From contig CAZRXW010000036.1 of NCBI GenBank assembly GCA_964604195.1, positions 1 through 8,713 of the forward strand: 8,713 nucleotides of DNA, in the 5' to 3' direction. Source of the stretch: SSEF01 sp964604195 (GTDB taxonomy: Bacteria > Patescibacteriota > Minisyncoccia > Moranbacterales > UBA1568). Shown here piece by piece: positions 6,785 through 8,713 of this stretch. The stretch's first letter is position 1, and each line of letters opens with the position of its first letter. The translations under genes and the position numbers were made by a program. The notes beneath the pieces are model-generated. The model was not told the origin of the DNA. It did no database searches and worked only from the letters and a program-made list of their open reading frames with translations.

Positions 6785-8572
6785 TTATTTCTTCCGAGCT
6801 GCTCTCACTCGATCAGTTTCCTTGAGAAACTGTTTTCTGAGGCGCACTGATCCAGGTGTTACCTCGAGATACTCATCACTATTCATGATTTCTAGTCCCC
6901 GCTCAATCGAGAGTTCCCATGGTGGTGTCAATTTTATAGCCTCATCTGCCCCCGAAGAACGCATGTTACTCATAGCCTTCCCTTTGATTGGATTTACGGT
7001 CATATCCTCTCCCTTAGCAGCATTCCCGATTATCATCCCTTCATATACTTCAGTCGCATGCCCAATATAGAGAGTTCCGCGTGTCTGGAGATTATCCAGA
7101 GAAAAGGCAGCTGCCTTGCCAGTCTCCATTGAAATCATTGACCCCACATCCTTGTGATCAATCTCACCAGCATACGGACGGAATCCAATCACTCGAGTAT
7201 AGAGTGTCCCCTCACCACGTGTATCTACCATAAACTCTCCGCGATAGCCAAGAAGTCCTCGGGTTGGGATTTCAAAGAGAAGCCGTTGGTACCCGCCCGA
7301 CCCCTCGCGCATATCCATCATAATTCCCTTACGCTTTCCAAGCTTCTCGATCACTGATCCCGTTACTTCCATGGGACACTCCACCATCACTTCCTCGTAC
7401 GGCTCTGACTTCACACCATCGATATCCTTGATAATAACCTGTGGTTGTGACACCTGGACTTCATATCCTTCTCGGCGCATGTTTTCAATAAGGATAGAGA
7501 TATGAAGCTCTCCTCGACCATACACTTTGTAGTGGTCATCGGCAAAATCAATCTTGAGACCGACATTGATCTCGAGTTCTTTTTCAAGACGTTCCCTCAG
7601 CTGCTTGTTGGTCACAAATTTCCCTTCCCGACCAGCAAATGGCGAGTCATTGACCATGAAATTAAGCGAGATGGTTGGCTCATCAATAGCAATCGCCGGT
7701 AAAAGCTCGACAAAATGATCACTACAAATTGTATCCCCAATCTCTACATCAGGAAGACCAGCAATCATCACAATGTCCCCTGCTTCAACTGACTGTGATT
7801 CTACCCGCTCCATTCCTTGAAAGGTGAAGAGTTTGACGATGCGGCCTGTCGACGATTTCCCACTCGCATTCCGAAGGATAACCGAGTCATTCACCGAGAG
7901 CTTTCCGTCGTACACCCGAGCGATAGCCAGACGCCCAACAAAGTTGTCATAACCAAGGTTAAAGGGCTGAGCTCGGAGCGGCTTGTCCACGTCATGCGGA
8001 GCAGCTGGAACATGTTCCAGGATCATATCCAAAAGTGGAGAGAGGTCTTTCTTCTCATCCCCAACTTGTTTCATCGCTACGCCTTCACGAGCAATCGCAT
8101 AGACCACTGGAAAATCGAGTTGATGATCGTCAGCTCCCAGGTCAAGGAAGAGTTCGTAGACAAGTTCCTGTACTTCATCAGGACGGGCCGCTGGTTTATC
8201 AATCTTGTTGATAACCACCATCGGCCTGAGTCCAAGCTCGAGAGACTTCTTCAAGACAAATCTCGTCTGTGGCATCGGGCCCTCCTGAGCATCCACCACC
8301 AAAATAACTGAGTCGATAGAACGAAGCACACGTTCTACTTCAGAACCAAAGTCTGCATGTCCGGGGGTATCGACAATATTGATCTTGGTATCTTTATAAA
8401 AAAGTGAGGCATTCTTAGCATAAATTGTGATACCGCGCTCTCTTTCAAGGGCATTTGAATCCATCGAGGCTCCTTCGGCAGTCACTGCTCCTGTCTGACG
8501 CATCAAAGCATCGGTCAAGGTTGTTTTTCCGTGGTCAACGTGAGCAATAATAGCAATATTACGAGTTTCCAT
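6785..8572 (-). CDS. typA: Translational GTPase TypA/BipA
   Basis: A 595-residue ribosome-binding GTPase of the EF-G/LepA superfamily, near the family's usual length (about 600). It is implicated in ribosome assembly and stress or cold adaptation. G-motifs are intact: G1 HVDHGKT (11-17), switch-I ERGITI (45-50), G3 DTPGH (68-72) and G4 NKID (122-125). The G5 position reads Y-A-I-A-R-E-G (158-164), with Ile at the place where S-A is usual. A beta-barrel domain II follows (about 200-290). The EF-G III/V-like domains include GRGELHISILIENMRREG (352-369) and RGLLGYRGEF (438-447). The BipA-specific C-terminal domain is marked by MSNMRSSGADEA (534-545), LTPPWELSIERGLE (548-561) and EVTPGSVRLRK (570-580). 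It is transcribed alone from the promoter at 8635-8663. The ATG at 8572 has no Shine-Dalgarno; the leader holds a strong hairpin. Confidence 0.97.
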   Translation of the reverse strand: METRNIAIIAHVDHGKTTLTDALMRQTGAVTAEGASMDSNALERERGITIYAKNASLFYKDTKINIVDTPGHADFGSEVERVLRSIDSVILVVDAQEGPMPQTRFVLKKSLELGLRPMVVINKIDKPAARPDEVQELVYELFLDLGADDHQLDFPVVYAIAREGVAMKQVGDEKKDLSPLLDMILEHVPAAPHDVDKPLRAQPFNLGYDNFVGRLAIARVYDGKLSVNDSVILRNASGKSSTGRIVKLFTFQGMERVESQSVEAGDIVMIAGLPDVEIGDTICSDHFVELLPAIAIDEPTISLNFMVNDSPFAGREGKFVTNKQLRERLEKELEINVGLKIDFADDHYKVYGRGELHISILIENMRREGYEVQVSQPQVIIKDIDGVKSEPYEEVMVECPMEVTGSVIEKLGKRKGIMMDMREGSGGYQRLLFEIPTRGLLGYRGEFMVDTRGEGTLYTRVIGFRPYAGEIDHKDVGSMISMETGKAAAFSLDNLQTRGTLYIGHATEVYEGMIIGNAAKGEDMTVNPIKGKAMSNMRSSGADEAIKLTPPWELSIERGLEIMNSDEYLEVTPGSVRLRKQFLKETDRVRAARKK

Positions 8573-8600
8573 AGTAGTTTATTCTAAAGAAAGATATCGA

Positions 8601-8622
8601 AAAAAGGCGTCACCGCCTTTTT
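8601..8622 (-). terminator. Terminator-like hairpin in the typA leader
   Basis: AAAAAGGCG (8601-8609) and CGCCTTTTT (8614-8622) form a perfect 9-bp stem. On the - strand the loop is GTGA (a GNRA-type tetraloop) and the stem is followed by six T, the full signature of an intrinsic terminator. It lies 28 nt upstream of the typA start codon and a few nt after the start predicted from the 8635-8663 promoter. It could end an upstream - strand transcript, attenuate typA, or protect the typA mRNA 5' end. Because the stem is A/T-flanked on both sides it could also work on the + strand, but no + gene approaches from the left. Confidence 0.7.
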
Positions 8623-8634
8623 CTTAGCCTCTAC

Positions 8635-8663
8635 AGTATAGCCAAAAAATACCTCTCAGTCAA
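8635..8663 (-). promoter_or_regulatory. Sigma70-type promoter of typA
   Basis: On the - strand TTGACT (8663-8658) and TATACT (8640-8635) are separated by exactly 17 nt, with 5 of 6 matches in each box. Transcription is expected to begin near 8628, about 55 nt before the typA ATG. The -35 hexamer is identical to that of the efflux operon promoter. Confidence 0.75.
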
Positions 8664-8673
8664 TCCCTCTTCC

Positions 8674-8698
8674 CTGAATTCTAATCTGAATTGCAATT
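8674..8698. repeat. Short direct repeat and palindrome upstream of the typA promoter
   Basis: CTGAATT occurs at 8674-8680 and again at 8686-8692, a 12-nt period, and the second copy runs into the perfect palindrome AATTGCAATT (8689-8698). The block sits about 45-70 nt upstream of the predicted typA transcription start, where activator sites or UP elements lie. It is AT-rich and could be chance. Confidence 0.25.
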
Positions 8699-8713
8699 TC
8701 CTTTGAAACAAAA

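Overview
This 8.7-kb window looks like ordinary bacterial chromosome. It has moderate GC (sampled lines 43-47%), tightly packed genes, six protein-coding genes and no RNA gene, insertion sequence or CRISPR array that I can see. UGA behaves as a stop: long reading frames run without in-frame TGA, and one gene appears to end on TGA. Most starts lack a Shine-Dalgarno sequence, no TolC-type partner accompanies the efflux pump, and the proteins are compact. I read this as compatible with a Patescibacteria/CPR-type or other deep-branching bacterium, but that is inference from style, not proof.

Left part, + strand (60-4639): a well-formed promoter (TTGACT, 17-nt spacer, TATTAT) with a perfect 12-bp palindrome over its -35 edge and spacer drives a two-gene efflux operon. 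The first gene encodes a membrane-anchored periplasmic adaptor (membrane fusion protein). The second encodes a 1124-residue RND-superfamily transporter that carries an extra pair of hydrophobic segments between its two halves. The two would form an export machine, and the palindrome is a candidate repressor or regulator site.

Middle (4655-5288): a small + strand gene of unknown function. It is His/Cys-rich, visibly GC-richer than its neighbours, and is the only gene here with a strong Shine-Dalgarno. It has its own candidate promoter and leader hairpin, and ends in a hairpin/T-run shared with the convergent gene.

Right part, - strand (5300-8572): a two-gene cassette of small integral membrane proteins, a YciB/IspZ (septation protein A) family protein followed 9 nt later by a DUF1295 (steroid 5-alpha-reductase-like) protein. 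Upstream of it, and separated by a likely terminator, lies typA/bipA, the ribosome-associated translational GTPase. typA has a near-consensus promoter (TTGACT-17-TATACT). A perfect terminator-like hairpin with a GUGA tetraloop and a U-run sits immediately after the predicted transcription start, which is the most unusual regulatory arrangement in the window.

Nothing here is a clear new multi-gene system. The best leads are the RND insertion and altered proton-relay residues, the operator-like palindrome, the orphan His-rich gene, and the typA leader hairpin.
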